From Muscardinus avellanarius (lineage: Eukaryota > Chordata > Mammalia > Rodentia > Gliridae): a DNA stretch of 64,000 nucleotides. The stretch covers positions 23,939,292-24,003,291 of the forward strand of contig OY726572.1 of assembly GCA_963383645.1 (NCBI GenBank), given 5' to 3'. The notes under the pieces were generated by a model. It worked only from the letters and a program-made list of their open reading frames with translations, was not told the origin of the DNA and made no database searches. Within the stretch, counting starts at the first letter, position 1; each line of letters opens with the position of its first letter. Shown one piece after another: positions 1 to 12,473 of the stretch. The position numbers and the translations under genes are program-made.

Positions 1-1347
<1,347 letters not shown>

Positions 1348-1589
1348 TCAGGAATGCTGGAGGGCTTTCTCATCTTTTCACACATGAGACCCCTTCCTCC
1401 TCTCTTAGCTTTTCTTTGCATATAGTACAGACTGATGCTAGTAGACAGTGGTTTCCTCAGTGGGCTTATAACTGGTCAGGGCAAGGCTCCAACCTTAGTT
1501 CCCATGCTTAATGGCTCTTTGTCCTTGAGCCTCGAGGTTTTCATTTGGGAAATAGGAACAAAAACATCTATTTCAAATGACTCCTGCTC

Positions 1590-1710
1590 CTTTCCTTACT
1601 AGCCAAGTGACCTTGGCAAAGCTTTGGCTTTCCTAGGTTTCAGTTCCCCGTGTATAAAATGAGGTGAGAAGGGTTGGTTGGATTCAGTAATCTCTTAAGA
1701 TTCATCACAG
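1590..1710 (+). repeat. MIR SINE fragment
   Basis: The stretch contains the MIR core order: a gccaagtgaccttggcaaag motif, then a cctaggtttcagttcc segment, then tataaaatgaggt. This is the sense orientation. The copy is strongly diverged. Confidence 0.75.
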
Positions 1711-2082
1711 ATCTTCAGCCTATGAGTCATGTGAATATGCAACTGTTCTTTACAAAGGAAGCCCTACAAATCCCCCCTGGTTCCATCTTTGTGGCAGAGC
1801 TTCCTTCTGGGACATGCCAACCCTGATTCTAGCAGCACAAGCCACATGGTCTACAAGAAACCCACATTCATGGAGATTACTGTCAGCATAAACACATGGC
1901 ACCATTTGGTTGTTCCAGGCACTCCCCCCAGTGCACTGATTTTACTTGCCACAATTATGCTTGGATGCTTCGGACTAGCAGATGTTGCACCTCTTGCAGT
2001 GGAAACCTGTTCTGCATGATCCTCGACTTCCCCAGGGGGAATGAGCTAATAAGTGCTCTGCCTTCTTAACCCACCCCAGCAT

Positions 2083-2660
2083 TTTGAAGGGTTCTTTCTG
2101 CAGATAACCCAGTTTACCAGACAGGCAAATGAACCAGCAGTCTGTGAGAAAGAATGGTGTAATTGAAAAAGAGGGATTCCTACCAGAAGCAAAGCATTCT
2201 TCCAAGAAGGTCTTGTGCCAGTAATTAGAGATTTGCAACATTCTGCACATAGGTAAAGGCGACTTCTTAAAACCAGAATGACTTGCACACAAAGAAAGCA
2301 CAAGACTGTTCCTGAGCTGTATTGGGATGTAGAGGGCAGTGCTAGGAACGGAAACTTCTGTATTGGCTGGTACTTTGAAGGTTTCCTTCTGCAGATAGTC
2401 CAATTTGCCAAAAAGGCAAATGAACCAGCCAGAATGGTGCACGTGAAAGAGGGGGATTCCAACCAGAGGCAAGGCATTTACCAAGAAGGTCTTGTGCCAG
2501 GAATCGGAAACTTGCAAGCTTCTAGAAGTAGGTACAGGTGACTTCTGGTTAAAATCAGGATGGGGTGAGCACGAGACTGTTTCTGAGCTGGACCAGGGTG
2601 ATGGGGAGACAGTGCTAGGAACTGAAGCCTGTAGACCTGTTGGGAAGTTTCAATATGGCA
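2083..2660. repeat. Two-copy diverged tandem duplication of about 280-290 bases
   Basis: Unit 1 begins at 2083 and unit 2 at 2374. Both open with tttgaagg followed by a cttctgcagata motif. They then share a 'ggcaaatgaaccagc' block, an 'aagaaggtcttgtgccag' block and a 'cagtgctaggaac' block in the same order. Unit 1 has a 12-base insertion near 2140, so the spacing of matching positions is 279 or 291 bases, both multiples of three. The minus strand is open across both units (1975-2517, 180 codons) and shows the repeated motif WHKTFL 93 codons apart. I recognise no protein family. The unit could be an unlisted old repeat or a local segmental duplication. Confidence 0.85.
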
Positions 2661-2819
2661 TATAGGCATTTGGAGAATGCTTTCAACTCTCAGTAAATAA
2701 TATATATTTTATCCCTGACTTACAGTAAGGAAAAATGTTCATGTCATGGAAACAGAGGAAGGAAAGGGTTAACAACCAAAGACTCAGAAGTGGGGAAATC
2801 TCTCATACAATCCCTTAGC

Positions 2820-2965
2820 TTTCTGGAGAAGCACGCCAGCCATTCAGATTGGGGAATGATTTGTCCAAAGTCTTAGTTTGAAAGTCAGGAGCAGATGCCA
2901 GATCTCAGGGATTCTGAGCAGTGCTCCTCTCTTCCCATCATCCTCATTATCACACTGTGTCCCTG
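2820..2965 (-). repeat. MIR fragment (antisense), weak
   Basis: The 'atttgtccaaagtcttagtt' segment, followed by 'aggagcagatgccagatctc', resembles the antisense MIR core in which the copied order is 'cttgcccaaggtcacac'. It is very diverged. Confidence 0.45.
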
Positions 2966-3124
2966 AATCTAGGAGATGGCTGAGGTGCCTGGCGTCCAGA
3001 CTGTCTAGCTTAGCAACTCAGAGGGCCATCTAGGGAGAAACAGGCGCAGCTGGGCATTGAGCCAAACTCCCTCCCTTACTCTTTTCCGCTCACAGGTTCC
3101 TTTATCGGATTCTTATTTTGAGCA

Positions 3125-3605
3125 TACATCTAAGCACAGGCTCTAACCTGGGGATACAGACACAATTCTAGCCTCGAGGGACTCTTGGTCTGGTTGGGGA
3201 GAAAAGATGTCTGCAAGAGCTATATTCAGAAGTAGAGGTTATAAAGTCATCACATACACAGAGATAAAATATTCTGGAAGGCCCCAGAAAGACCTAAAGT
3301 CTGAATGGGAAGACTCATAAAGAAAAAGGCCCTTAAACTAGGTCTTAAAGGGGGAGAAAACCCAAGACATTGACAGAACAAGCATGCACAACCAGTTGAA
3401 GAGAAGAAGAATAAAGACATGAAGGTAGAAAATGTTTGGCTGCAGAGTGGGATACATGGAGAGAATGGGAATTAAGGAGGCCGGGTGGTAGGACCAGAAC
3501 AGAGAAAGCATTCCATCCTTTGGTGAGGACTGTCAACTTTACTTTGGGGATAATTGGAGGCTAGATGATTTTTAGCAGGAGAGTTGCTTCAGGCAGACTG
3601 ATCTG
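3125..3605 (+). repeat. Ancient mammalian interspersed repeat, unnamed
   Basis: The order 'ggggatacagacacaattct', 'agggactcttggtctggttg', 'actaggtcttaaaggg' and 'agagaaagcattcca', ending near 'caggcagactgatctgata', matches a widespread old mammalian repeat whose family name I cannot recall safely. A second copy lies at 37741-38110 and shorter starts lie near 44100 and 58990. Confidence 0.55.
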
Positions 3606-3970
3606 ATATGAGGAGACCAGCTCAACCTCAGCCTCCTCCACTAGTCTACACTAGGACAAGGGTACAACTAAATGCAAATTTGAGGTGTATGGTTTGTTTC
3701 TGTTGTACACAAAGGTTACATGTTGGAGGATAGTCTCTGGCAATGACTGAGGTTTCCAATTCTAGGTTAGCGTGCATCTGTCCAGAGCAGGTGAGGGGCC
3801 TGGTAGTATATCTGGTGGCATAGTCTTGCTCTAACCTCTTTAGGGTCATGGATGAAGTCAGTCACATGTCCTGTGTGATAATTTACAAATAAGGAAGCGA
3901 TAATTGTGCCCTGATCTAAGATTTTGATGATTTCAAGGTGGTAAAATGTTGGGTTAAAAACAGTAGGTTT

Positions 3971-4170
3971 AAGCTGGGCGTGGTGGCACATGCTTGTAAT
4001 CCCCGTGCTTGGGAGGCAGAGACAGGAGGATCGCGCTGGTTCGAAGCCAGTCCCGCTGGCTTAAGAGACCCTGTTCCCCAAAATTAAAAAAACGTATAAA
4101 ATAGGTCTGGGAGTGTAGCCCAGAGGTAGAAGGGCTTCCAGGAACCCCAATACCACCCAAAAAACCCCCC
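3971..4170 (+). mobile_element. Young B1-dID SINE with target-site duplication
   Basis: The B1 left half opens with gctgggcgtggtggcacatg and the ID-like right half ends ggaaccccaataccaccc. It belongs to the young subfamily described in the findings. The flanks are near-identical direct repeats: aaaacagtaggttt before it and aaaacagtagattt after it (4171-4184). The ID half contains 'gtctgggagtgtagcccaga' in place of the older 'gggctggggatgtagctcag'. Confidence 0.95.
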
Positions 4171-4181
4171 AAAACAGTAGA

Positions 4182-4183
<2 letters not shown>

Positions 4184-4221
<38 letters not shown>

Positions 4222-4224
4222 CGC
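4184..4224. repeat. (GT)n(GC)n microsatellite
   Basis: About 14 GT units run directly into five GC units. This alternating purine-pyrimidine run is of the type that can adopt Z-DNA. It abuts the target-site duplication of the SINE at 3971-4170. Confidence 0.95.
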
Positions 4225-4292
4225 AAGTGTATACATGCCACTAAAGGAAAGAATGAACCTGAAGGAGGTGTCTCCCTTCATCTCAGAAAGAC

Positions 4293-4297
<5 letters not shown>

Positions 4298-4344
<47 letters not shown>

Positions 4345-4359
4345 TGTGTGTGGGGGGGG
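4298..4359. repeat. (TG)n microsatellite ending in a G run
   Basis: About 26 TG units with one TA interruption near 4338 are followed by eight Gs. Frames through it give artificial CV repeats and are not coding. Confidence 0.95.
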
Positions 4360-5149
4360 TGCCTGTGCATAGCACATATAGGAATCCCCAAAGTGAAGCT
4401 GAAGGTGTTGGGTGTTGGGCTGGGAGCTCTTCCTGAGTCATTGCTCTTGTTCCTGGGTGCGGGAGAGCATGTAAATTCTGTCTCTGTAATTCAGTAATAC
4501 AGTACCTCAATAATGGGACGCTTTCAAAGCTGACTGGAAGATGGATTATTTTTCCAGTTATAATATGTGAGATGATGTTTATATGAATTTTATTTTGTGC
4601 AACTGGACTATCAATAAGAGACCGAGCTTAAAGTATTTTCACTCTCAATGAAACTCTATAGTTGAGAGCTATCTTTTCATCAGCAGTTTTCTTCCACCAA
4701 GAGAAAAAGAGAAAAAAATACATCTCATAAGCTCCTTGGGATATTGTCAGTATAAATCTTTTAAAGTCAGTGAGGATTTATCTCTCGTCTCCCTCTTTTC
4801 TGTTTCCTGTTTATTTTGCTCAGGGTAGCTTGGGGCTATGCACGGGCTCCTGGGGTCCCTTCTAATTAAGAAGGATGGCAGGGTAGCACATAGACCTTCA
4901 CCCAGTGTGGTCATGGGGGAGTGGAGAAGCAGATCAAAGAATCCTGTTCACACAGTGCTGGGATTGTGTTTCCCTCATTATTGGATTGTATTGATAGGTT
5001 TGATGATTAAGTATGAAATGGTCATTATTTTTAGCTCTGGTCATCAATATATGAATGTTCCGCTCTCATTTCAACCAGAAAAGCACAAAGTACAAGTTAG
5101 AAATTAAGGATCACGAACCCGGAGCTCAGACAGACTCCCTGGTACCCAG
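4360..5149. other. Intron, nothing recognised
   Basis: Unique-looking sequence of mixed composition. The plus-strand open frame at 4838-5107 has no recognisable domain and no splice context. Confidence 0.5.
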
Positions 5150-5335
5150 GATCTGTCTCTGTTTAGTTAAGGGGTTTAAAAACTAATTTAAGCACCCTAA
5201 CTCTTAGTTTGAGCAAATTTAATATGGGTATAGTCTTATCTTAGGTGGCTCCTGTGAAGGTTAAGTTAAATAGCATGCACCAAGTGGCCAGGACAGTTCC
5301 AACCCAGAGCAGATATATGAAAAATGTCAGTGCTC
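5150..5335 (+). repeat. MIR fragment (3' half)
   Basis: The segment 'cctgtgaaggttaagttaaa', followed by 'atgcaccaagtggccaggac', corresponds to the sense MIR 3' half (gaggattaaatgag..., then ...gcctggcacatag). Confidence 0.6.
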
Positions 5336-5374
5336 TCTTTGGAGGGCTGCCTTACTCTGGGACTCCTTTGATCT

Positions 5375-5505
5375 GACACTAAACTTGGAATCAGAAGGAC
5401 TGGATTTCAGCCCTAGCCCTGCCACAACCAAGCTTCCTTTGTTTATAAAATGAAAGGGTAGATAGAGTCTCTCTAAGGATTCATACAATTCCAGACTGTC
5501 AGTAA
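5375..5505 (+). repeat. MIR fragment
   Basis: The order 'cttggaatcagaaggactgg', 'agccctagccctgccac', 'tttataaaatgaaagggt' and 'taaggattcatacaattcc' follows the MIR consensus in the sense direction. Confidence 0.8.
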
Positions 5506-5689
5506 TTCTACCTGACTAGAATATTATTAATCTAAAGGAACCAAGTCAAACCTCCAAGTCCCCAAATCCTAAACACTTCTTCTCCTAATTCATCTCTCTG
5601 AGGGTTCTATACCAACAGTTTCAATCAATTGGCCAAATATACTGTGAACTTTCCTGCTGAGAAGTAAACTGTGATTCCCTGCCCAGCCT

Positions 5690-5838
5690 TTCTCTCTCCC
5701 ACTTTACACAAACACATCCCAAGTAAGGGCTTCTTGTCCTGGAATCATTTGTCTTTGGGGACGCTTCAGGTACAAGACTGGGAGCTGTTTGGTATTTTGC
5801 ATAATGCTTGCCACGTGGCTGGTTCTCAATGACTTTTT
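5690..5838 (+). repeat. L2 LINE 3' end, split by a SINE
   Basis: The segment 'tgggagctgtttggtatttt', followed by 'cataatgcttgccacgtggc' and 'ggttctcaatgactttt', matches the L2 3' end (short interval, then cctggcacatag, then tcaataaat). The SINE at 5839-6042 interrupts its end. Confidence 0.6.
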
Positions 5839-6042
5839 GTATGTCGGGGGAGGGCTGGAGATTGAACCCAGGGCATTCTACTTCTGAGGTAAACGCTCAG
5901 CCTGTTTAATTTTTTAATTTTGAAACAGGTATTCCCTAAGTTGCTGAGGGTATCACTAAGTTGCTGAAGCCTTGAACCTACCATCCTCCTGTCTCGGCTT
6001 CCCAGGTCTTGTGATTATAGGCATGCACCACTACACCCGAGC
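5839..6042 (-). mobile_element. B1-dID SINE (antisense) with target-site duplication
   Basis: The antisense ID half starts around 'gggctggagattgaaccca' and the B1 half ends with 'ggcatgcaccactacaccc'. It is flanked by tctcaatgacttttt (5824-5838) and tctcaatgatttttt (6043-6057), a 15-base target-site duplication with one mismatch. Confidence 0.9.
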
Positions 6043-6731
6043 TCTCAATGATTTTTTAAAAAATCAAAGCAATATAGACACATGGTAAGGAACCAAATAG
6101 TGCAGAAGAACATGTAATAATAATTTTAGAAAACAGTTTTGAAACATTACTCCTCCTAACCAAGTCCCAAACACCAGAAGGGATGTTCCTAAGGATATCA
6201 GGTTTTTTTTTTCCCCCCGATGGCTGGTTTCATAATTCTAAATATTATGATCATGGTGTTATTTGTGGGTGACGGTATAAGACAAAATTGACACTAGCCT
6301 CTTTAAATTTTAAGTTTTAAAATTTGATTTTTGAATCACCTTTTACTTTTTAACCTGTTTGCCTTTTTAATCTTACAGGAGACATTTATTGCTTGGTCTG
6401 TTAGCGTCAAAAGCATCACAAGCCATAAGATGCGGCTATTAGTCTTCCCGCCCTTCTTTGTATTCTTTCTCTGGGACATCTAACCTCCCCAGCCAGCTGC
6501 ACTCCTTCTTTACCTTGTCAAGATTGTGTAAGAATGATTAAGGCTTTTGTGTTCTGTTTACAGGTTGATGCTAAACATTGAAAATCAATAAACAGACCTT
6601 TTATACTGATGACTATATATTTTTGCACTGTGGTGAATAAGAGTTATATTTATAATCTTCTCTATAGGTCCAATAATACATCCCACTCCAAGGAGAATGT
6701 TCCCAGTGTCAACAGGATCAAATGAATAGTT

Positions 6732-6732
<1 letters not shown>

Positions 6733-6770
<38 letters not shown>

Positions 6771-6792
6771 ACTCACACACACACACACACTG
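6733..6792. repeat. (CT)n-(AC)n compound microsatellite
   Basis: About 17 CT units pass through a short actcactcac transition into about ten AC units. Confidence 0.95.
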
Positions 6793-7289
6793 TCACTTGC
6801 TCAAATTGTGGCACATTTTTATTTGCCTTATATCTTAAGACTTATTTGGGCAGGATTTTCATCTCCCAGGAATTTCTAATTTCTTCTTTCCTTTATTTTG
6901 TATCTGTCGTTATCATATCACTAATGCCTGCATATAGTCATTAGAAAATAATTCATTTCTTCATGAAGGGATTGATTTATTCTTTTAATTTGTACCAGTG
7001 GCTTTTTGGGTATCCAATACCAATATTATTTTGAAACTTCTTTTTCACTGAGACTCTTATGTTAGTCCCACTGTCTCTAGGAAAATTTCTCAGAGAGAAT
7101 TTTCTTTGTGAATCTTTAAGTATCCACCATATTTTTATTTCATCTTCACAACTGGCTGCTAGCATATCTGGTTATGGTTTCTATTTTAGAAATTTTGCCA
7201 CAGAAATATAAAGGCTTAGCATTAATGTTTTCTACTGTCGGTGTTACGGAGAAGTCTGATGCTGGTTTCATTTGTAATTTCTTTGCAGT

Positions 7290-7291
<2 letters not shown>

Positions 7292-7334
<43 letters not shown>
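7292..7334. repeat. (TC)n microsatellite
   Basis: About 21 TC units. Its end supplied the target site of the SINE at 7339-7575. Confidence 0.95.
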
Positions 7335-7337
<3 letters not shown>

Positions 7338-7338
7338 T

Positions 7339-7341
7339 AAT

Positions 7342-7376
<35 letters not shown>

Positions 7377-7575
7377 TTGTACTGGGGGTGGAACCCAGAG
7401 GCTTTCTACCTCCGGGCTATACTCCCAGACCTATTTTTATACCTTATTTGGAAACAGGGTCTCACTAAATTGCTGAGAGCCTCACTAAGTAGCTGAGGCT
7501 GGCTTCGAACCTGCGCGATACTCCTGTCTCAGCCTCCCAAGCGTGGGGATTACAAGCGTGCGCCACCACGCCTGG
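7339..7575 (-). mobile_element. B1-dID SINE (antisense) with an expanded (TTTA)n tail
   Basis: The antisense tail has become about nine TTTA units (7341-7377). The ID half 'gtactgggggtggaaccca' and the B1 half 'caagcgtgcgccaccacgcc' follow. The target-site duplication is ctctctctcagct, ending at 7338 and repeated at 7576-7588. The ID and B1 signatures are intermediate between the older and younger subfamilies. Confidence 0.93.
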
Positions 7576-7599
7576 CTCTCTCTCAGCTTTTAGAACCTT

Positions 7600-7900
7600 T
7601 CTCTAACCCCAAAGCTCTGAAATTTCAGTACAATGTATCTAGGTATAGATCCAGATAAGAATTCATTGGTGGCATTTGAAGGGGTCTTTTAATCAGAAAA
7701 CACGTATCACTTTCATCTCTAGAAAATCTCATTTTATTATTTGTCTGATAATATAATTCCACATATTCTCAGTCTTCAATCTTTCAAAAGATATTTACCT
7801 TTCAATATGACTTCTGCTACATGATTTATCTTTGTTTTCAATTATGTTCTTTTACATGCTGGTGGGTTAGTCCCATGTTGAGGATCCTTGCTCAGCTCCT
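7600..7900 (-). repeat. Possible ancient LINE-derived sequence, weak
   Basis: The phrase 'cagtacaatgtatctaggta' with AT-rich flanks is reminiscent of antisense LINE coding sequence. I could not follow it over a long distance. Confidence 0.25.
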
Positions 7901-7984
7901 TATATTTAAATAGAAGAAACTAAGAAGGCTGATAGGCTAAATGTATGTAGATTATGCAGAGATGCTTCATGTTCTTGACTGTTT

Positions 7985-8168
7985 TGTTGTTGTTGTGCTG
8001 GGGGCTGAAGTGGGGAAGGTTCTACTGTTTCCAGTCCTTTTAATTTTTATTTTGAAAGACGGTCATACTGAGTTGCCACATGCTAGCCTCAAATATGCCA
8101 CCTTCCTGTCTCAGCCTCCAAGTACTGGGATTACAGGCATGCACCCATGCACCGCTATGCCTGGCACT
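7985..8168 (-). mobile_element. Old B1-dID SINE (antisense)
   Basis: A short (TTG)n tail precedes 'tgctgggggctgaagtgggg'. The sequence continues through 'tattttgaaagacggtcata' to 'gggattacaggcatgcaccc'. It is diverged and carries a small duplication near 'atgcacccatgcacc'. Confidence 0.85.
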
Positions 8169-8169
8169 T

Positions 8170-9600
8170 CTTGCTCTTTATGGCAGAATTGGCCTGATGA
8201 CGAATGTCGGGGCAGGCCATTTTTGCAGGTGCCTTCTGCCTACTGCCACCATGAAGGACATGCCTCTTTGGGTATGGACACTCATATCTACAGCCCTGAT
8301 TCTTTCACTGCTTTTGGATTTTTAGAGAATAGTTACCCTTTCTCCTATGGTTAAGCATCCTGCTACCTTTTGTACTGAAGGAAATGGAATTAAAAAAGGG
8401 GTAAAGCCATCTAGGTTAACCGCAGAGAAATTTTTATCTTCTTTCTCAGTCTCATGATTCCTTCCTTTCGGGTGACCCTCACCTGTACTCTCAGCAGACA
8501 GGCTACATCCTCTGCTCTTAGGAGATGGATTTGCACATTCTGAGCTATGTCCACTTTATTTCCTCCATCGACAGCTTCTGTCTCCCTTTGTGCGTGTGAA
8601 ATCATTCACACTCCCTCTCCTGTGCTGTTTGCTATTCAGAATTTATTCCTCCATAGACTTCTTTAATGTAACTTTAGTAGGCTCTCAGGAGACAAGGAGA
8701 CAAATGTGTGCCCAATCTACCTTTCTGGTCCAGAAGCCTTTAATCATCTCCTTTGCGTGAGAACATTCATAAACAAATGCAAGGAGGGATGGATGGATTT
8801 CCATCTCAATCAATAAGACATGATTCTGGCATCATTGGCTAATTGTCCATTGTACAATAAACTATCAAATCATTATTGTATGCAATTACTCATCCATCTG
8901 ATCACAATACTGCTCGTGTTAGGTGGAGATTCAGAACAGCAGAGTATTTAATGGGTTGGAGTATGGACAGAAAGTAAGGTGACCTGGTGGGCCTCATCCT
9001 GATGCATGGCCCTGGGTGCAGCATCAGCAAATAGTGCCACACCAGCAGCAGAGGATACTCTGTGCCAGCTCCCGGGGTATCTTCCACAGAATGCTAGTCT
9101 ACTTCTCAGAGTCTTGATATGCCTGTAAAAGACAGGACTTTTCAGGAATGGAGTATAAAATGAAGCGTTGCTCAAATTCCTTTAGGCATAGAACCCTTTT
9201 GCCATTGTGTATAGTGTAGCATGGAACATACTTTGGAAACCCTCTGCCTGTACTTTTGCTCCAGAAACCATTTGTAGAAAGTAAGAGAGGGAAAGAAAAA
9301 CTCATAAGGTTAAAAATAAAAAGATAAAATACAGGAGTAGCATATTTACATCTACACATCTTTATCTATATAATATATCTTTACCCAGACCAACTCTTCC
9401 ATCTTTTCTGCCTTGACTTTTAAGCTGTCTTTCTTAAAGACTTAAGCTCCTTGTGGAACAATCACACTTTTGGAAAGGCTCTTTTGAATGACTGCACTGG
9501 TCTCTCTAGCTGAGAAGATTTAAATACGCTACATTCCATATCTCTTATTTGAGAACTTCATAGATTATAAAAAAAAAGTAAACACAAGTAATCACATAAT
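8170..9600. other. Intron, nothing recognised
   Basis: No repeat family or exon could be supported here. Short open frames (for example 8411-8605 and 9099-9359 on the minus strand) show no domain and no composition different from the surrounding sequence. Confidence 0.5.
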
Positions 9601-9619
9601 TGCTTTTTGTGCTGGGGAG

Positions 9620-9705
9620 AAAGCAAAGAAGAAAAGACGTCAGAACTCGCCTAAGGTCACAGTGCATATTGGGGGTGGATCTGGGATTCGGAACAAGCTC
9701 TTCAG
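9620..9705 (-). repeat. MIR core fragment (antisense)
   Basis: The segment 'aactcgcctaaggtcacagt', followed by 'ggatctgggattcgga', matches the antisense MIR core. Confidence 0.65.
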
Positions 9706-11814
9706 ATTACCTGTGCATGAGGACACCCAGAATCTGTGATAGAAAATCCACAGGATGGATTTCAGCCAGATGCCCTGAGGTCTCCAGTTGGCCCCAGACA
9801 CCATTTGCTTTTCCTTGCGCACTCACAACTATGCATCAGGACCAGAGGCTGATCTGACGCCCTTCTGACTATCCTCCGTGGTCACAGACTGAGCCTGGAC
9901 CTGAGTCTGTCTAGGAGAGACCTAGGCAGGTGGCTCCTCCTTTCAGAATCACTCTTGGGGCCCTGAGTATAGGGTGGCTCCACAATAGTTGGGAAGTATT
10001 TGAGGGTCTTGTGAATTTTCCCCCTGTTGTTTACTTTTCAAAATTTAAATTCTCCTACCCTAAGCAGTCTCAACTCATGTTTTAGGTTTTAAAGCAGAAC
10101 TCTGAGATTTAGAAGAAGCAGTAGGTGAGATTGTCCTCACTGGTATGCTTTGCCTAATGGGACAGCAGAAATACCAAATGTCAAAAATCTAGGTCTTTGG
10201 AGACAGCTTTTCACCTTGCAGGCGAGGGAGTTCAGCTGAGAGGGGGGGTGGGGGGGGACGTGTGTGGCTTCCACAGTGAGTAGCTGCGCTGTGTTAGGAC
10301 CTGGTCTCTGTGCCCTGTTACTGTCTAACTCTGTCTTGATGTGAAATATTCAGAATTAGCTTCGCTACTCTCTACCAGCAGGACTTAAATGTATTGCCTT
10401 TCTGCTCCGTTATTGGAAGCACTTTGGAAAGAAATGGTATCAGTTTTAGAGATCAAATGATTAGAGAAGCCAAGTGTGTTCATTGAGGGAAGAAAAGTGA
10501 AGGGGTTAAGTTTTCCTCTGAGTATTGCTCATCTTTACACGATGAATTCAGTTGTAGTCTGGGAGGATTGATATATTTGCACATTTACTGAACTTCTGTA
10601 AATTAAATATGCAAAATTACCTCCCAGGTCCGAGTTAACAGAGACAAAATTTCCCTAGAAATGTTAATATATATTTATACTTATGTATGCAATAATACAT
10701 GTATTTCCTGGTTTGTATACATATGCATATATAGAGATAGATGTCCATATATATACACCACAGATGTATATCTGTGGGTGTATTATTTTATATCTTCTAT
10801 TAGATCTGTGATCCTGCTAGAAAAAAATTAACCATGTTTAGGGAAGAGACATAGGTGATTTAAAAAAAGAATGCTACAGATTTTCATTTAGGAAAAAGGA
10901 GGAAAACCAATAATCTCTACATACTGAATATGTGTCCTGGGATGTCAGCAAAAAAAAAAAAAAGATAATAAAAAGCAAAGCAAATAAATAGAAGGAAACA
11001 GAAGCTAAAGTGCTGAGAAACCTTTTTTTTTCCCTAAGAGCTCATTTTGGTAATCCTCAAGGAAATAGAAAAGTACTTGATCTGACGAGAGGGAGTGAAG
11101 AGAACCAAATGAAAAAGAAACAATTGATTTAATTCAGTGAGAACAGGAGGAAGGAGAGATAAAAGTCTCTGCTGCAGGGGAAGGAGGGGGAGAGCTAGAA
11201 AGAGAGCGTGGCTTCTGTGGAATAAAATCCACTTTGGACAGAAAGAGGCACACAATCAAGTTTGTCCTTTTCCTACCGAGGTCCTTACCTCTCAATCAGA
11301 CTTCAATTTCTGTTTTAAGTCCTATATGTCAGCACATAAAAACCTTTATGCTACTCGTTAAATTTTTGCTAAGAGGTTACAGGCTTTACTAATTTTTTCC
11401 CTATACATTTCGTTGACTTTTTAAATTAAAAAATTAAAAAAAATCATGCATGTCCCTGTGGAAGTCTCACCAGATCCCAGACTCATAATAATAAATTCTG
11501 ATGTTGCGCATGGCTGTGGCTCTCTATGGCTCTCAGATACTCTGCTGCTGAAGGAGTATGAGGTGTGGGCAAGATAATAACCAAGCCATGTGGCCCAGAA
11601 GCAAGGCAAGGCCTGTATCACCTGCATGCCACACGGGAGAGCTGGACAGGGCACCCAGAGTCCATCTTGCGAGAGACAAGGGCTGTGCCTGGTAAGGTGT
11701 CAGGGTTGCATTTTCATAGGGTTCTGTCTAACTGGTCTTCCCAATCTGGTCTATCCAACCCCCATGAAATCTGCACAGAGCCTTTTATTAAACACAAACT
11801 GAGTTTGTTATTTC
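9706..11814. other. Intron, AT-rich and purine-rich stretches, no gene recognised
   Basis: There is a G-rich run near 10243-10258, alternating AT-rich sequence at 10660-10790, an A run at 10951-10964 and purine-rich sequence at 11085-11200. No exon or clear repeat was recognised. The region at 10480-10680 looks unique and AT-rich. Confidence 0.5.
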
Positions 11815-11975
11815 TTTAAGTTCTTCGGCGGCTTCCCAGTGACTGCAGACTAAAATCCAAATAGCTTACTGTGATCTATAAGAAAGGCCAGAGGAAAGAA
11901 ATTGCCTGGTAGTAGATTCCATCGTTTCGCTCACTCAGCACCTAGATCACTTCCTTCTTTCTTGCCTTCCTCTTT
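11815..11975 (+). repeat. L2 LINE fragment (coding end)
   Basis: The order 'gactgcagactaaaatccaa', 'atagcttactgtgatctata', 'agaaaggccagagg', 'cactcagcacctag' and 'ttccttctttcttgcc' follows the L2 3' coding region (aaagtccaaactcctt..., then ...cttcatgatctggcc). Confidence 0.7.
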
Positions 11976-12257
11976 TATGAAGATTGGAAGTTTTAAAAAC
12001 GATTTGACTTAACCAAACTTCCATGCAGGTAGGAGTTTCTTTATGACAGCTCTGGATAGTGAAATATAAGCAGAATCATACTTATATTGTTGTCAGTGTC
12101 AGCAAATAAAAAATACAAGATACCTGTTTAGTATGAATTTCAGATAATTAATGAGTTTTTTTAAGTAAAAATACATCTGAAATATTGCATAGTACATGCT
12201 TATACTGAAAATCTTCTTGCTATTTATCTGGAACTCACATTTAAATGGGCAGCCCAT

Positions 12258-12473
12258 TGCCAGGCATGGTGGTGCACGCTTGTAATCCCCCTGCTTGGGA
12301 GGCGGAGATAGGAGGATCTCACAGGCTCGAAGCCAGCCTCGCTGGCTTAAGAGACCCTGTTTCCAAGTAAAAATATAAAAATAGGTCTGGGAGTGTAACC
12401 CGGAGGTAGAAGGGTTTCCAGGAACCCCAGTACCACCCAAAGAATAAATAAATACAAAATAATAAAAAAAAAT
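12258..12473 (+). mobile_element. Young B1-dID SINE with perfect 15-base target-site duplication
   Basis: The element runs from gccaggcatggtggtgcacg to the 'ggaaccccagtaccaccc' end plus an A-rich tail. The flanking repeat aaatgggcagcccat is identical on both sides (12243-12257 and 12474-12488), which fits recent L1-type retroposition. The duplication itself contains the palindrome atgggcagcccat. Confidence 0.97.

Noticed and set aside
4183..4510. Open frames of up to 104 codons with long CV or TH repeats
   Set aside because: They are translations of the GT microsatellites and the SINE next to them.
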